The notes beneath the pieces were generated by a model, which was not told the origin of the DNA, searched no databases, and was given only the letters and a program-made list of their open reading frames with translations. The translations under genes were made by a program, and so were the position numbers. This document shows, piece after piece, positions 36,109 to 47,423 of a DNA stretch of 64,000 nucleotides. This DNA comes from Malus domestica (Eukaryota; Streptophyta; Magnoliopsida; Rosales; Rosaceae): assembly GCF_042453785.1 (NCBI RefSeq), contig NC_091673.1, forward strand, positions 12,185,501 through 12,249,500. The letters run 5' to 3'. The stretch's first letter is position 1, and each line of letters opens with the position of its first letter.

Positions 36109-36588
36109 CTAGTTGTAGGCGTCCTTGTGCTCCAAGAGGTAGTTCTCAATCAATTTGAAGAGGTGGGAGGCCTTCTCTTTGCCAGCCTTAACATGCTCTT
36201 CCTTGATCTCAACGTCACCCTTCGTGTGGTAGTGGCTGGTGCTCTTAATGACGGAACCGCTGCCGGAAGCCACCAACTTAGTCTCATAAGAGATCTTCTC
36301 AATTGTCTCAGAGATAGCATCTCCTTCAATCACACTGTACTTGTAGACAAAGTTTTCCTTGTCAACCCCATCAATTCTGTGCTTCACGTAGCTGTATGTG
36401 CTACCTTCACCAAAGTTGATCTTCTTAATAGTTCCAACTCCACCATCTCCTTCAAGGATCTCAGCGCTCTTCACTGCTTGTGGTGCAATCTTTGGGATGA
36501 GGTTGTCAGCATCAAGAACAAAGGCATTGAACAACCTAGCAGGGGGAATGACGGAGGTGAACTCAGATTCGTATATGAAAACACCCAT
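36109..36588 (-). CDS. Mal d 1: PR-10 / Bet v 1-type protein, Mal d 1 family, copy 3
   Basis: Intact intronless 159-codon frame. It differs from copy 5 at T5I (MGVFIYES), D78E and Q155K. D78E is shared with copy 4, which agrees with the shared B-type flanks. The P-loop GDGGVGT and YSVIEGD are unchanged. Confidence 0.97.
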   Translation of the reverse strand: MGVFIYESEFTSVIPPARLFNAFVLDADNLIPKIAPQAVKSAEILEGDGGVGTIKKINFGEGSTYSYVKHRIDGVDKENFVYKYSVIEGDAISETIEKISYETKLVASGSGSVIKSTSHYHTKGDVEIKEEHVKAGKEKASHLFKLIENYLLEHKDAYN

Positions 36589-36702
36589 GATTCTAAGATG
36601 CGTTTGGGAAGTGAGGAAAAACTAATTGATAAAGAGGAAGACCGAGGAAGAAAGATGATGTATTGGGAGGTTTTGAGGTGTGAATAGCTGAAGAGGAGGT
36701 AT

Positions 36703-36713
36703 GGTATTTATAG
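36703..36713 (-). promoter_or_regulatory. TATA box of PR-10 copy 3
   Basis: CTATAAATACC about 115 bases before the ATG. CCCACGTCAC, an ACGT-core element, lies about 75 bases further upstream (near 36781-36790). Confidence 0.85.
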
Positions 36714-37045
36714 GCCGAGGCTGCCTGAAGGTGGATGAATAGGTTTATGCCATTTCCTTATTTTTTAAATTGGTTCATTGTGACGTGGGAACCATTACTT
36801 TTCTACATGGAATTAATGTTTGTATTTTAGTCAAGAGAAGAACCATCTGCTAATTGAATAAAAAAAATATAGCCATTTAATCCACGAGCTTAATTATTTC
36901 TATCCCACTGTTTTATATTGAAGTTATAATTTTGCATTTGCATGCAATGAGTGCTTCAGAGATGACCACATTCTCTGACATTGTAGCTACTTTTACACTT
37001 TCTGTGAAAACCAGAGCATAGAAATTGGAATTCATTTTAGTAATC

Positions 37046-37587
37046 AAGGTTCTAAAAAACGTTAGGCGCTAGTTGGGCGGCGGGTTAGCGCTTAGCGCCT
37101 AGGCAGCTAGGCAGGGTTTAGGCGGGTGCCTAGACGGCCTAGGTGGATTTAGGTAAATTTCATGTATATCTTGTAAATAAGTGCTTATTAACACTTACAA
37201 AAAATTATACTTGTATGAAATCCATGGATAAGATAATAAAAGAATGATAAAATGCAAAAAGAGTATCCAACAAGTCCAAAATTTAAAAACATATTAAGCA
37301 TATATGCCATATAATCATAGTGAGGAGTATTGTAAGATGACACATGTACAATAAGTTCACAATTTAAAACCACATAAAATGCAAAATAGGAGGAAAATAA
37401 GGAAATATAGTAATGTAGATAGGATTTTTTTTATTTTTTAATTTAAAAAAATAAATAAATAAAAAACCGCCTAGCACCGCCTAGTGCCTATCCCGCCTAG
37501 GGCCGCCTAGAGCCTAACCGATTTTTCCAATCAATTTGCAAAAAAATACCTCGAGTCACAACCGCCTAGGCCATTTTTTAGAACATC
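37046..37587. mobile_element. hAT-like non-autonomous element, inserted in unit B1 only
   Basis: The ends GGTTCTAAAAAACGTTAGGC and (right, reverse complement) TGTTCTAAAAAATGGCCTAGG are imperfect inverted repeats. Subterminal blocks are rich in GCGCCTAGG and CCGCCTAG. Flanking 8-mers TAGTAATC and CAGTAATT share AGTAAT, and the undisturbed target is seen at 43623-43630 in unit B2. No coding frame. Confidence 0.8.
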
Positions 37588-38469
37588 GTCAGTAATTGAT
37601 TAAGCTTATTCCTTTACTATCTTTTTCAGTCCAAAACTGATACTTGGGTCTCAATCAACAATGACTGCCATGGGCTATGAATTCAATAATTCTGATAAAG
37701 TGAACACTTCACATTCTCTTCCATTCCAGTTAGCCATTCTGATGGTAGAAATTTCAATTAATCTGCCGACCATCTCACCTTAATTGAGGCAGGGCTAGCT
37801 TATCCTCTAATCATTTCATATCGTATAACAAAAAATATCAGACGAGACTACAAAATAACTTCGTTCTTTGTTGGGTATTGAGATTTGAAACCAAGTTGGG
37901 CCGTTTTGTTGTCTCCTATATTTGTCTAATTTTGTATTCACGATCAACATGGTCATTGGCTGTGTAGTTAATAATTACGAGGTGAATTTGGACTTGTTAT
38001 AATTGAACGTTTTGATATTGCCCCCATACAAAATGATGGGCAATCAATGTTGACCCAATGCAGCCATATGTTGAAATACAATTCAAGTAGCCTAATTTGA
38101 ACTTCTGGAAGTGCATACTAGTTGTAATGTGGTAGGGACAACAATATATGAAGCAGACAGCAATTTTGTAAAACAAAGGTTTCATCAATTGGGCATTAGA
38201 CACCAATTCATTTTGAATAATACTTGGGTACTCACCTTTTAATTTTGTCCAATGATATTTTGAAATATTGTATTATTTTTGATAAATAATGGACATGTTA
38301 TTTAATTTTTTTTTTTGGGCTTTGGAAAAAAGGAACACGTGACATTTTTTTTTATTAACCAAGTCAGAAAGTGAGTACATCAATACTTACTAGTGAGTAT
38401 CTAAGTATTATGCATTCATTCCATCCCCATCAGTGTACTAATTAACCTCAGTAAATTACATTCATACTG

Positions 38470-38690
38470 TTTCATAAAAGCTTTAGTTGCAAGGACTCTT
38501 AACAAAACTTTTCCCTACTCTAGCGAGAATTCAAATATTTGGCAAGAAAGCATTTCCTCACTGTAGATAGACTCTTATCGTCGTAATCTATTTTACTAAC
38601 TATACCGAGTAAAAGTTTTAGAGTTTAACAAAATGGAGACTTTGAGCAAGAGTTTTTTTTCTCGCTAAACGACTTTTTTGTTGTAGTAAA
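38470..38690. mobile_element. Truncated copy of the small CACTA-like element
   Basis: It matches the right two thirds of 44432-44749 (CTAGCGAGAA, GCAAGAAA, TAAAAGTTTTAG, ATGGAGACTTTGAGCAAG) and ends TTTTTTGTTGTAGTA. The left CACTACAAC end is missing here. Confidence 0.7.
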
Positions 38691-39670
38691 TGTACAATTG
38701 GATCCACATACACTAAGAATTAACAATTCATCATGTGCGTGCAAGTAGAAGACAATGCATAATTAACACTTTTCCAAAAGTGTTAGTTACACTCAATATT
38801 CTTGTGGTAGATGTGTAGGAGTTTAGGTTAATTGTTGGTTGTGCAAATTTCCCCTCAAGAACAAGAATTTGGTCACGGAAGATGAAATGAAGCCAGATTT
38901 AGTTAGGTTAGTATCATTGTCTTTGTTAATAGATTTGGAGTGTTAGGTCTTTGTCACATAATTGCATTGTTTTCCCCTTTAGATTTTTAAATTTGACGTG
39001 ATTTATAGATATGAAGAGATTCTTGCACTACAAAAAACCGCAGTATTTGTCGGATCAAATACGATTTTGTCACCTATAAGTTTGCTCGACAAAATTATGT
39101 GAGCCAAAGTTCGTCGCGCAAAACCCGTTGCTCAAATATTGCCTGACGAAATATAAGCATTTGTCAAGAGAACATTGTTGACTCGACTAAATAAAGTCGT
39201 CCGGTAAAAGAGCATTGACCGACCTGGTCCGACAAACATAGCTTGCTCGACAACAAAGTTTTGTCGAGTTTCTAGAAATAAAATAATGAAAATTTTAGCC
39301 CGACAAAATATTAGTCGGGCAATTGTTTTAAAGAAAAAAAAATACAATAAAAGTTTGCTTGACGAATATCTTCGTTGGGCAAAGCTTTTATATATATATA
39401 TTTAAATTTGAAATTAAAATAATGTATTAATTCTAATTATATTAGTCTAAAAGGCTAAAATAAATCACAACTTTAAAGAAATTTATTTAATTACATTAAA
39501 AAAATATTCGTACAATTGTATGTAACAAAAAAATTAAGTGCAACTACTGGAGTTACCGCTGAGGTGGCTAGTGGAATGGCGCCTGAAGATCGCTCGGAGG
39601 ATTGGGAATGCGAATGCCAGAAGCTAACATTGCTTGCGCTATCCCAACAATGTACCAAAAGGCCCTCCTC

Positions 39671-39913
39671 TCACTGACGCACGGTTTCTTGCTCGCGCAG
39701 AGCTTCTTCTCGACGGCTCGCTAGCTCCATCTCCAACTGCTGCAGTTTGGAAGACATCTTGCTTGGAGGATGAGACCTAGATGAAGAAGAAGTTTCCTCA
39801 AGATCCCGAACTTGACCGGTTCCTAGGCCACCGAATTCTTTGCATTTCAGTTGGCCAACCACGTCCATTAGCAATTGTAGAGACACCTCTCGATCAGGTG
39901 TCATCTCCTCCAT
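39671..39913 (-). pseudogene. Fragment of a CACTA-type (Ptta/En/Spm-like) transposon protein
   Basis: An 80-codon frame reads MEEMTPDREVSLQLLMDVV, then a Ser-rich linker (ETSSSSRSHPPS), then a coiled-coil-like Glu/Arg-rich tail (LQQLEMELASRREEALREQE). The similar C-terminal layout of accessory proteins in plant CACTA elements and the position inside the CACTA ends support this. The next exon or upstream part is not recognisable. Confidence in the exact family is limited. Confidence 0.5.
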
Positions 39914-40017
39914 TGGTGTGTCCGATTTCTGCTGGGAGAGGTTGGCTAGGTACTTATCCTTATTCTGCGACGTAGAAGCCTACAAAAAAATAAAAAATAA
40001 AAATCAGTTACCTATCC

Positions 40018-41700
40018 TAAAAGTTTATTTTGATGATTTTTAGCTTATACGATCTCAGAGTATATATAAATAAGTTTGAAGGTTGGATCGTTGAAACTAG
40101 TTTCATAGAATGTGTATCCCGTCAAAACAATTGATTCAACAAACACTTAAAGTTTATTTTATACTTTCATTGAGTAGAAAGGAAGATTTTGTGGCGTACA
40201 CTAGTGTATATATTTTAACTTGATCATCGAGTTCATTCATTGTCTTCTTCTAGTGTAAAAAATCATCAAAAGTAGAGCTAAAATAACTGTCAAATCGTGA
40301 TTTTTCGTTTGTAACCGTAGAATGACATCTCCACAGATATGTATCCTTTTCTAATTTTTTTCTGCAATCGAATAATCTGATACGGTGATTGGTGTATTTC
40401 GTATGAGGGAGTGATAGATTTATAACCATTTTAACTTTTGATTCAATTTTGTATTCCTCTATTTAATACAAATTCTAGAGAATATCCAAACAATGAAATT
40501 TGGAATTCCCGTCATTTTGTAATTTCTATGTATCCAACATCCAAACGATGAAATTCATTTAACGGGAATTTAATTACTGTCAATTGTAATTCCTGTCATT
40601 TAAAATTATGTGATAATTTAGAAATTCTCCATCCAAACATAGTGTAAAAGTTTGTTTTTTGTGCTTTTGACGCATCCGATCTCGCAGTATATATGTAACA
40701 TCTCACATCGCCCAGGGGAGTGATCCTTAAATGTATATTCCCATCCCTACCTAGCACGAGGCCTTTTGGGAACTCACTGGCTTCGGGTTCTGTAGGAACT
40801 TCGAAGTTAAGCGAGAAGGAGGCCAGGTCACTCCCAGGATGGGTGACCCACTGGGAAGTTGCTCGTGAGTTCCCAAAAACAAAACCGTGAGGGAATGGTA
40901 AGCCCAAAGAGGACAATATCGTGTTACGGTGGTGGAGCGGGCCCGGGAAGTGGTCCGCCCCGGGCCGGGATGTGACAATATATAAATAAGTTTGACGGTT
41001 GGATCATTGAAACTACTTTTGCAGAACGTGTATCCTGTCAAAACAATAGATTCGACAAACAATAAAGAGTTTATTATATTTCCATTAAGTAGAATGGAAG
41101 ATTTTGTGGTGTCCACTATAGTTCAAATTGATGATCGGGTTCATTTATTGTATTCTTCTAGGGTCAAAGAGTGTAGTTGTAAAAAAAATATCAAAATCGA
41201 AGCTAAAATGACCATTAAATCTTGATTTTTAGTTTGTAACTGTAGGAAATTTTGGTCTCGTTACCTATTCTCTCTGAAAGTTTGTTTTTGGTATTTTTGG
41301 TGTATGCGATATTGGAGTATATACAAATAAGTTTGACATTTGGATTGTTGAAACTAGTATCGTAGAATGTTTATCTTGTCAAAACAATAGATTCAACAAA
41401 CAATTAGAGTTTATTCTATATACTTCCACTAAGTAGAACGTAAGTTTTTGTGGTATCCATTACTGTAAGTATTTTAAATTGATGGTCGGGGTTCATTGTA
41501 TTCTTCTAGGGTTGAGGAGTGTAGTTGTAAAAAGTCATCAAAATCGGAGCTAAAAGAACCGTTAAATTGTGATTTTTTGTTTGTAACCGTCGAAGGATTT
41601 CGTTCCATTACCTAACCTTTTTGTTTTTGGTGTTGCATTATTGGAGTATATACAAACAAGTCTGATAGTTGGATTGTTGAAATTAATTTTGCAGACTGCG
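40018..41700. repeat. Tandem repeat array inside the CACTA element, period about 330 bp
   Basis: Copies begin near 40018, 40650 (interrupted by Cassandra), 41270 and 41610 (partial). Shared phrases are GTATATA(T/C)AAA(T/C)AAGT, GGTTGGATCGTTGAAACTAG, GTCAAAACAAT(A/T)GATTC, TTAAGTAGAA and GAGCTAAAA, with TTTTTCGTTTGTAACCGT at the end. Confidence 0.8.
40694..40977 (+). mobile_element. Cassandra TRIM solo LTR carrying a 5S rRNA-like segment
   Basis: It starts TGTAACATCTCACATCGCCC and ends GGGATGTGACA, with ATATA on both sides as target duplication. Inside, GAAGTTAAGCGAG and GGATGGGTGACC match the 5S rRNA gene's internal promoter boxes. This is the hallmark of Cassandra, a non-coding terminal-repeat element of vascular plants. 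Only one LTR is present. It interrupts the second unit of the tandem array, and the uninterrupted site is visible near 40060. It looks whole as an LTR and moderately recent. Confidence 0.93.
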
Positions 41701-41935
41701 AAAATTATCGAAGGAATTAAATATGCCAATCATGTCTCTCACCTTTGCCCAATGAAATATTATATTTGGCGCGAAAGTTTACCCGATGACTAAAGTTTTG
41801 CCCATCGAACTCTATTCATCGGGCAAAATTCTCTAAAAAAAATAAAAAAGTTGACCCTTTTTGCCCGACTACGTTTGTATTCCGTCAGGGGCATATGCTT
41901 ATGTGTAATCACGTTTATTTAATCAGATTGTTTTT

Positions 41936-42290
41936 TTGTATGCACCCGAAGTTGAATTTCATTCTATCTATTTTAAAAGAAACACCATATTTCATTAATG
42001 ATAGGAGCAAATACATGATTCATAATATATAGATGAAGAACATGACCCAAATTGGAGGATACTTGCAAACAAACATCTGAAATACAAAAGAATAATTAAA
42101 GATGTTGCAAGACAACGCTAAAACAACGCTAAAAGAGACGGAGGATCCATATAAACGATGCATCTAGTATGAGATCATGAAAGAGACGAACACTCTCAAA
42201 ACAATTGCGCGATACAAAACGTTATGCTTCTATATGAAAACGTCGCGGCTCCTTGCTAATAGTATCTTTAATGCTCCTTTAGTAATTAAA
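41936..42290. other. Spacer with a dispersed PR-10-flank repeat
   Basis: 41975-42150 matches 32170-32330 and 34585-34700 (GAAGAACATGACCCAA, then GATGTTGCAAGACAACGCT). It contains a short internal duplication of CGCTAAAACAA. No gene. Confidence 0.55.
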
Positions 42291-42686
42291 AGTAAACTCG
42301 TGTAGTTAGAAAATATAGAAGCATAACGTTTTGTATCATATAATTTACCTAACATAATTTCTCCAACTCGTGTAGTTAAAAAATATGATACTTTAAATTA
42401 AAAATAACGTTAGAGAAATTATATTTTTAGATCACAATTACGAGGTATTTTATGTGTCAGTTGATGCGGCGTGTCATGTCATGATAAAGGGAAACTTGCA
42501 CACATATATATATATATTATTCAAATCCATTATTTTCTTTTTATTTGTTTTATATGAAAAGACATACAATATCACTTTTCCATGAAAAGCTTTAATGACA
42601 AGCCAAAACACTGTTTCAAAAGTTTAAAAAACATAAAAGGAAATAAAAACCATTGTTTGTTGACAAAAGTTTTGATGCCATATAAT

Positions 42687-43166
42687 TTAGTTGTAGGCGT
42701 CCTGGTGCTCCAAGAGGTAGTTCTCAATCAACTTGAAGAGGTGGGAGGCCTTTTCTTTGCCAGCCTTAACATGCTCTTCCTTGATCTCAACGTCACCCTT
42801 GGTGTGGTAGTGGCTGGTGCTCTTAATGACGGAACCGCTGCCGGAAGCCACTAACTTAGTCTCATAAGAGATCTTCTCAATTGTCTCAGAGATAGCATCT
42901 CCTTCAATCACACTGTACTTGTAGACAAAGTTTTCCTTGTCAACCCCATCAATTCTGTGCTTCACATAGCTGTATGTGCTACCTTCACCAAAGTTGATCT
43001 TCTTAATGGTTCCAACGCCGCCATCTCCTTCAAGGATCTCAGCGCTCTTCACTGCTTGTGGTGCAATCTTGGGGATGAGGTTGTCAGCATCAAGAACAAA
43101 GGCATTGAACAACCTAGCAGGGGGGATGACGGAGGTGAATTCGGATTCGTATGTGAAGACACCCAT
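42687..43166 (-). CDS. Mal d 1: PR-10 / Bet v 1-type protein, Mal d 1 family, copy 4
   Basis: Intact intronless 159-codon frame. It is identical to copy 5 except D78E, although the two genes lie 10.7 kb apart with a LINE between them. All Bet v 1 motifs are intact. The promoter is nearly the same as that of copy 3. Confidence 0.97.
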   Translation of the reverse strand: MGVFTYESEFTSVIPPARLFNAFVLDADNLIPKIAPQAVKSAEILEGDGGVGTIKKINFGEGSTYSYVKHRIDGVDKENFVYKYSVIEGDAISETIEKISYETKLVASGSGSVIKSTSHYHTKGDVEIKEEHVKAGKEKASHLFKLIENYLLEHQDAYN

Positions 43167-43280
43167 GATTCTGAGATGCGTTTGGGAGGTGAGGAAAAAC
43201 TAATTGATAAAGAGGAAGACTGAGGAAGAAAGATGATGTATTGGGAGGTTTTGAGGTGTGAATAGCTGAAGAGGAGGTAT

Positions 43281-43291
43281 GGTATTTATAG
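43281..43291 (-). promoter_or_regulatory. TATA box of PR-10 copy 4
   Basis: CTATAAATACC about 115 bases before the ATG. CCCACGTCAC lies further upstream near 43362-43371, as in copy 3. Confidence 0.85.
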
Positions 43292-44431
43292 GCCGAGGGT
43301 GCCTGAATGTGGATGAATAGGTTTATGCCATTTCCTTATTGTTTAATTGGTTCTATTCATTGTGACGTGGGAACCATTACTTTTATACTTGGAATGTTTG
43401 TATTTTAGTCAAGAGAAGAACCATCTGCTAATTGAGTAAAAAAAATAAAATTATAGCCATTTAATCCACGAGCTCAATTATTTCTATCCCACTGTTTTAT
43501 ATATAGAAGTTAAAATTTTGCATTTGCATGCAATGAGTGCTTTAGAGATGACCACATTCTCTGACACTTAGCAACTTTTACACTTTCTGTGAGAACCAGA
43601 GCATTGAATTGGAATTCCTTTTCAGTAATTGATTGAGCTTATTCCTTTCTATATTTTTTTAGTCCAAAACTGATACCTGTGTCTCAATCAACAATGACTG
43701 CCATGGCTATGAATTCAATAATTCTGATAAAGTGATCAGACGAGACTACAAAAATAACAACTTTGTTCTTTGTCGGGTATTGAGATTTGAAACCAAATTG
43801 GGCCGTTTTGTTGTCTCCTATATTTATCTAATTTTGTATATTCACAATCAACATGGTCATTGGCTGTGTACATAAAATAGTTAATAGATACGAGGACTGT
43901 ATATTAGGACTTTGTTATAATTGAACATTTTGAATCTTGCCTTTTCCGTTTGAAGATGTAGAAACCCCACTTAAAATGATGGGCAATCAATGTTGACTCA
44001 ATGCAGCCATATGTTGGAGAAATACAAGTCAAGTACCCTAATTTGAACTTCTGGAACTGCATACTAGTTGTGATGTAGTGGGGACAACAATATTATGAAG
44101 CAAACAGCAATTTGTAAAACAAGGTTTCACCAATTGGGCATTAGACACCAATTCATTTCGGATAATATTTGGGTACTCACCTTTTAATTTTGTTCAATGA
44201 TATTTTAAAAAATGTTATTTAATTTTTCTTGGGCTTTTAAAAAATGAACATGTGACATTTTTTTATTGAACCAAATCAAAAAGTGAGTACATCAATACTC
44301 ACTAGTGAGTACCTAAGTATTAGTCATTCATTTCATCCCCATCAGTGTACTAATTAACCTCAGTAAATTAAATTCATACGGTTTCATAAAAGTTTTAGTT
44401 GCGAGGACCCTCGACAGTCTATATATGAGAT

Positions 44432-44749
44432 CACTACAACAAACAAAATGGTCTGTTATTGAGGAAATCTTTTGGAGGAAACCTAGTTTTCTCGCTATAG
44501 AACACTTTTTACAAGGATATTATTTCGTCTTCGCAAAAACTGACCCAATTTTGATTACAAGTCCTGTCCTTACACTAGCGAGAAATTTAAATATTTTGCA
44601 AGAAAACGTTTCCTCACTGTCGACGGACTCTTAGCTTGGTAATCTACACTTACTCACTATAGCGAGTAAAAGTTTTAGGGTTTAACAAAATGGAGACTTT
44701 GAGCAAGGAATATTTTTTTTTCTCACTAAACAACGTTTTTGTTGTAGTG
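44432..44749. mobile_element. Small CACTA-like element, 318 bp, complete
   Basis: Perfect 12-bp inverted ends, CACTACAACAAA and TTTGTTGTAGTG-type, with the 3-bp target duplication GAT on both sides (44429-44431 and 44750-44752). Internal GAGGAAA, CTAGCGAG and GAGCAAGGAA motifs. Non-coding, since the 69-codon frame inside has no known domain. Confidence 0.85.
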
Positions 44750-44790
44750 GATGTACAATTGGATCCACATACATCAACAATTAACAATTC

Positions 44791-45491
44791 ATCATACTTT
44801 TGGACGGGTTTATTAAGAGGGTGTCTGCCGTATAAAATAAGTGGATCTGATTAAATTAGTCCGGTCCAATTTGATATGAGAGGGTGCCAAACACCCGGCT
44901 CCATATTAGTAGTCCTATATGGTGCTATATACAATGTACCAAGCGATGCCTTAGTGATTGATATATGTCTTGATAAATGATATATATCATCTATTTGCTA
45001 AAGTATCTTTAATGCTCCTTTTGTAATTTATATATGTCTTGACAAATGAATGTATATATCATCTATTATCTGAATAATAGACGATACATACATTCATTTA
45101 TCACACTATATAAAAAAAAATTGGTAATTGTCAAATTATATAATGGTTAGGCCAACTCGTGTAGTTAGAAAATACTGAAAATATGACTTTAACCCTTAAA
45201 ATTTAATTTTCATTACATAAAACCCGACATAATTTTTTTATTTGATTAAAACCCATTGACTAAGCTCCACACAAGCAAATTCATTAACTATGTTTGACTT
45301 CACCATTGTACATTTTTTGAATGCCTAATATACCCTTAATTACATTTTTGACCTATACAATTAATTGTATACAGATTAAAAGGTGAATGAATGATTCTTG
45401 AAAAGAGAAATAAGCATTAATATTCATACTATGATTCGATCACAATATATATGATGTAATTTAACAAATATGTGGGGAATCAGTAAATGTG
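44791..45491. other. Spacer left of the LINE; no gene seen
   Basis: It contains repeated TATATGTCTTGA(T/C)AAATGA phrases near 44960 and 45030 and another GTGTAGTTAGAAAAT copy at 45160. Confidence 0.45.
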
Positions 45492-45647
45492 AAAAACTAA
45501 AAAAATTTCTCTCTGGGGAAACACTAGGGTTTCACTAGGAGAGCAACGATTTATTGAATTACGACGCCGTCATTGAGGTAATCGTGGTGGCAAGGGGCCG
45601 TGTCATTGTAGGGTGTGGCAGTGACTGATCCGACGACTTAGGTGTGA

Positions 45648-46614
45648 ATGATTATTAGTTTGGCGCGTCTCGTTGGGGGAAAACTTTGGCAGTTATCTCG
45701 AACATGTGTGCTTGTGGTGGTAAGGCATATGGATGAGATGATTTCGAAGTTCGCTGAAAGATTTGTTCTCACTACGGAGGAACAAAAAGTGGTGGTGATT
45801 GATGATAAGGAGGGTGCGCTCCTTAGGAATATGAAGGTTTTCCTTGTGGGGAGAGTGCTTACTAGTAAGACATTCAACAAAGAAAGATTTAAAAGGCAGA
45901 TGTTAAATCTCTGGTGCCCGAAGGCGAAGGTTATGATAGTGGAGTTGGAGGAAGGTTTGTTCTCTTTTGGTTTTGATAATAGCCGTGAGAGGGCTATGAT
46001 TAAAAAAAGGGGGCCTTAGCTGTACGACGACGTTCTAGTGGTGTTGGTAGAGGCAAATGTGTTGGTAAACCCGGTGTCTAATCCGTTGACCTCCCAAGAA
46101 TTTTGGATCCAAGTAAAGGGTTTGCCTCTTCCTTACATGACCCGTCATATGGGTCAATTCATTGGGAATCAGATAGGTCACCATGTATTGACTTATCAAA
46201 GCATGATGAGTGATATGTTTGGTAGTTGGTAGTATACTGCGTATCCGGGTTGCTGTTGATATCCAGAAACCACTACCGAGAGGTTTGAGGCTTGTCATTG
46301 AGGGATCTGAGGTGGGAATTGATTTACGCTATGAGAAGATTCCTATCACCTGTTTTCTATGCGGCATTGTAGGGCACTTAGAAGAGCACTGCATGCACTT
46401 CAAGGGGCAGAATGATGATGATATGTCGAAGCTGTATGGTCGCTGGTTTCAGTTTGATGTGTTAGGTGCGGATTATAGAAAGCCAAAAGGCACGCGTTTT
46501 GGGTTGGATGAAGTACAGGGGTGGTCCATGAAGGTTCCAGTGTTTGTGGATGAGGTGATGAAGGAGGAGGGGAGTAACGTTAATGACCACATGTTGGGCA
46601 GTGTGGTAGTATAA
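45648..46614 (+). pseudogene. LINE ORF1 relic: DUF4283 and CCHC zinc-knuckle nucleic-acid-binding protein
   Basis: The first frame (45648-46019) carries the DUF4283-like VVVIDDKEGALLRNMKVFLVG and FKRQMLNLWCP segments. A stop at 46017-46019 ends it. The next frame (46038-46232) gives EFWIQVKGLPLPYM, and the third (46210-46614) VEIPITCFLCG-like sequence with the C-x2-C-x4-H-x4-C knuckle. The further region to about 47220 is low-similarity linker. ORF1 proteins bind the element's RNA. Confidence 0.8.
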
Positions 46615-47423
46615 GAGGGACGACAGACTAGGGTTTCTCTCAATGGAGCATATGTTATACCTGATTTGAATGACATGAGAGAGTCAGAGGAGTTGCCAGT
46701 GGAGTAGATGGCCATCATCCCTTTCCATCCGTAAATGTTTCAACATGATACATGTGGAGCTATGGTGTTTGGTGTGGATCTCAATGTGGCGCCACCTAGT
46801 GATGCTGAGTCTCTCCAAGTTTTAGGTTTTGATGACTCTGGAGGTGGAAGATGAGGGATGGGGATGGGTTTAAAGGATGTGGGTTTCTTTGAACCCCGTG
46901 GTAATGAGGTAGTGGAGTGGGACCTGCAATTTTGGGGGGACGGGGGATGAGCATGGTAGTAGTCTTGGGCTGAATGTGGGTGGTAGTGGGTCCCGAACGG
47001 GGTGGAACAAGCAGATAGTCAGGAAGGACCATGTTAGTAACCCAGAGTTGTCTCAACATGTGGGGGAAGAGATACAGAAGGCGAACTCGCTGCAGGGAAC
47101 GTTGGGTCCAATGTTTAATGGGATAAAGTGGCCTAGTTTGGGGCTGGACCCTTTCAACCTAATGCCTATTATTAAGCACAATCAGAGGGCTCGAAAAAAA
47201 GAAGCAATATCGACGTAAGAGACAGGGTGGGTTTCCCTTGGGTAATGTGCAGTCAGGGATTCCAACACAGAAGTTTTTTCTCCCTACTTGAGCTAGGGAA
47301 GAGGCAGGTCTGTGAGGAGTTGGGTGTCAAAGCACGATATGGAGGACGTAGAAGGTTGTTGGAAACAGAAGAGGTTATTAGTTCATCGGCGGAGGTTGAT
47401 GTGGTTCAACCCCACCGTCATCA

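Larger units (their letters stand above)
35560..38700 (-). repeat. PR-10 duplication unit B1 (paired with B2 at 42290-44790)
   Basis: Similarity runs from the 3' flank through the gene and promoter, past GCATGCAATGAGTGCTT and AACTTCTGGAA blocks, to TGTAGTAAATGTACAATTGG at the far end. B1 carries an extra 0.54-kb element (37046-37587) absent from B2 and lacks the left part of the small CACTA element present in B2. Confidence 0.85.
39026..41935 (-). mobile_element. CACTA (En/Spm) element remnant with internal tandem repeats
   Basis: The left end CACTACAAAAAACCGCAG is the classic CACTA terminus. Subterminal motifs of the TTTGTCGGGCAA type occur in both orientations on both sides (39050-39400 and 41760-41880). 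The right terminus is poorly preserved near 41925-41935 (GTTTTTTTGTA). The interior holds a fragment of a CACTA accessory protein on the minus strand, three to four tandem repeats and a nested Cassandra solo LTR. No transposase (DDE) domain was found, so it is non-autonomous. TNP1/Ptta-type affiliation is inferred. Confidence 0.75.
42290..44790 (-). repeat. PR-10 duplication unit B2
   Basis: This is the partner of 35560-38700. It retains the complete small CACTA-like element and an empty target for the hAT-like insertion. Confidence 0.85.

Noticed and set aside
29503-36687. Long open frames (about 170-214 codons) antisense to each PR-10 gene, with similar products
   Set aside because: They are mirror images of a conserved coding sequence. 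They appear in every copy because the sense codons seldom create antisense stops. The product has no known domain and its ends vary between copies.
40750-40870. 5S rRNA gene
   Set aside because: The 5S-like boxes sit inside a complete Cassandra LTR with target duplication, so it is part of that element and not a ribosomal gene.
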